Shown: one piece after another, positions 42,501 through 44,345 of the stretch
Layout of the letters: every line of letters begins with the position of its first letter
Position numbering within the stretch: the first letter of the stretch is position 1
Assembly (NCBI GenBank): GCA_004377185.1
Contig: SOIM01000055.1
Span: forward strand, 1-44,345
Direction of reading: 5' to 3'
Origin: Methanomassiliicoccales archaeon
Lineage (GTDB): Archaea > Thermoplasmatota > Thermoplasmata > RBG-16-68-12 > SOIM01
DNA length: 44,345 nt
Translations under genes and position numbers: made by a program
Notes under the pieces: generated by a model
Databases searched by the model: none
Told to the model about the DNA's origin: nothing
Seen by the model: only the letters and a program-made list of their open reading frames with translations

Positions 42501-44345
42501 TGATCAACTACACTGTTTGGTGAATGGCTGGGCTCGGGCGCCGATGAAGGTCGTGTCAAGCCGCGATAGGCGATGGGTAGGCGCAAGAAACCTTTGAACC
42601 ATCGATTACCGAATTGGACTTCCAGCCTTCGGGCGATCCGTAAGGATTGGGAACCCCCCGAATTGAAGCATCTTAGTAGGGGGCGGAAAAGAAATCAATA
42701 GAGATGTCGTGATTAAAGGCGATCGAAAGCGACTTAGGGCAAACCGAATCCTTCATGGGAACATGGAGGAGATGTGGAGTTAGGACTCCGGCACTTCATC
42801 CCAGATCGACCACAAGTCTCCTGGAACGGAGCACCGCAGAGGGTGATAGTCCCGTGTGGGAAAGTTTGGTTGAAGATTCGGAGTATCCAGAGTAGCATGC
42901 GTTGGATATCGCGTGTGAATGTGGGAGGCATAAACTTCCAACCCTAAATACGACCCGAGACCGATAGCGCAGTAGTAGCGTGAGTGAAAGCTGAAAAGTG
43001 CCCTTGACGGGAGGTGAAAAGAGCCTGAAACCAGACAGTTACAGACTGATATGGCGTGAAAGGATAGAAGCTCGTAAGAGTGGACCATCGTCATATCGTC
43101 CGTTTCGAAAAACGGGCCAGGGAGTTCTAGCTAATGGCGAGGTTAACCTTGCAGAAGGGTAGCCGGAGCGAAAGCAACATGCTTGCAGCCTTCGGGCGAG
43201 AAGCGTCGTGTGCTCGCGAGGAGTCATTGGTGCGATACCCGAAGCCGGTCGATCTATGCTTGGGCAAGTTGAAGCCTTCCGAAAGGGAGGTGGAGGACTG
43301 AACCGGTACTGACGTGCAAATCGTTCGGATGACCTGTGCATAGGGGTGAAAGGCCAATCTAGACCGGCGATAGCTGGTTCCTCTCGAAACTACTCGCAGG
43401 TAGACCTCGGACGAGGTAGACGGTGGGGTAGAGCACTGATTGGGTATGCAGGGGGAGAAATCCCTCGGTATCCTGTCAAACTCCGAACCTGCCGCCGCCG
43501 TAGACTCCGGGAGTGAGGGCATCTGGGGTAAGCTTGATGTCCGTAAGGGAAAGAACCCAGCCCAGGGTTAAGGTCCCCAAGTGTCGGCTAAGTGTAACCA
43601 AAAGAGAGTTCGTTCTCCAAAACAACTGGGAGGTGGGCTCAGAGGCAGCCACCCTTTAAAGAAAGCGTAACAGCTCACCAGTCGAGATTACGTGCCTCGA
43701 AAATGGACGGGGCTAAGTCGACCACCGATACCTTGGAGCGCTTAAGTGCGATCTGGTAGAGAGGCGTCGTGCGTGGGTGGAAGCTTGGCCGTGAGGTCAA
43801 GTGGACCGCGTTCGAATGAGGATCCTGGTGGAAGTAGCAGCAAAGTACCGTGAGAATCGGTACCGCCGAAGGGGCTAGGGTTCCTCGACAATGTTCGTCA
43901 GTCGAGGGTTAGTCGGTCCTAAGTGACATCTTAACCGAACGTCGCGAAAGGGAAGCAGGTTAATATTCCTGCACCATGTGAACCTTTGCCCAATTTCTGA
44001 CGCATCTGGGTAGGTTGAGCAGGTTTGCCAATCTGTTTAAGCGTAGAAGGCCGGGGAGAGCCGTAATGGCGAGAACCGGTTGAATGCGTGAATGGGGAGG
44101 TAACTCCTTCAGCTGAGCCCTGGTGCCAGTGAAAAGGAAATTGGGGTCAATCCACGTGTCCGTACCGAGAACTGACACAGGTGCCCCTGGGTGAGTAGCC
44201 TAAGGCGTGTCGGAGAAATCCATGCGAGGGAATTCGGCAAATTAGCCCCGTAACTTCGGGATAAGGGGTGTCAGCCATGCAGATGGCTGATCGCAGTGAC
44301 AAAGGGGCTCCGACTGTTTAATAAAAACATAGGTGGCAGCTAGTC
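42500..44345 (+). rRNA. rrl: 23S ribosomal RNA, 5' portion, runs off the window
   Basis: Conserved archaeal 23S stretches are readable from GGCTCGGGCGCCGATGAAGG near 42530, through GGTTAAGGTCCCCAAGTG near 43567, to GCCCCGTAACTTCGGGATA near 44246, which corresponds to the middle of the molecule (around E. coli position 1670). The mature 5' end is estimated at about 42500 and is uncertain by about 15 nt. No intron was noticed in this part. No 16S gene or tRNA precedes it; the nearest upstream gene is gins51. Confidence 0.93.

Noticed and set aside
42780..44178. Several minus-strand open frames of 72-131 codons
   Set aside because: They are antisense to the 23S rRNA, whose conserved segments are unmistakable.

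Overview
The window reads as a piece of an archaeal chromosome, most likely from the Thermoplasmatota (Thermoplasmata and relatives). The evidence is archaeal-type alaS, an archaeal DnaG with a Toprim core, an archaeal GINS (Gins51-like) subunit, the tRNA G10 methyltransferase family, TATA boxes 26-27 nt ahead of apparently leaderless starts, and a 23S rRNA gene that follows a protein gene with no 16S rRNA in front of it, as in Thermoplasma-type genomes with unlinked rRNA genes. Genus or order cannot be fixed from this stretch.

Layout. (1) 1-2.4 kb: a serine recombinase with C-terminal zinc ribbons runs off the left edge. It abuts a TctA/COG1784-type membrane protein whose reading frame stops abruptly where its second membrane half should begin, which suggests the edge of an integrated element. 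(2) 2.5-4.3 kb: a HEAT-repeat protein with arginine codon use unlike its neighbours. (3) 4.4-31.2 kb: a surface-protein island, with seven exported proteins on the minus strand (about 24.7 kb of coding sequence). They are a NosD-like beta-helix protein, a 1755-residue multi-propeller protein, a 3318-residue DUF11/PKD giant, two thioredoxin-fold (Omp28-like) proteins, a small thrombospondin-type-3 calcium-repeat protein and an FG-GAP/ASPIC protein. Three of them end in the same roughly 155-residue module (core GWNLVGYPS) and have no membrane anchor; three others end in a transmembrane helix. One cytoplasmic gene, a RecJ-like DHH nuclease, lies inside the island on the plus strand. (4) 31.3-37.6 kb: housekeeping genes: alaS, a VIT1/CCC1-like membrane protein, a site-2 protease, the tRNA G10 methyltransferase and a RimI/Ard1-like acetyltransferase. 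(5) 37.7-42.3 kb: a replication/RNA cluster: a Lon-like AAA+ ATPase without protease domain behind dnaG, a small Toprim protein behind a DUF167 protein, and a divergent Gins51. (6) 42.3 kb to the right edge: a structured leader and the first ~1.85 kb of 23S rRNA.

How the parts fit. The island probably builds a glycosylated, calcium-dependent outer surface or adhesive layer: long DUF11 and propeller stalks, PKD domains, beta-helix and integrin-like propellers, plus exported CxxC proteins that could handle disulfides. The RecJ-like nuclease, DnaG and GINS belong to the replication and RNA-processing machinery. The most distinctive observations are the shared C-terminal module that seems to stand in for a membrane anchor, the arrangement of the 47-residue repeats as 7+7+7 with split units that suggests three closed seven-bladed propellers, the tctA/recombinase junction, and the protease-less Lon-like ATPase beside dnaG. 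All functional statements are from reading the sequence; no database search was run.
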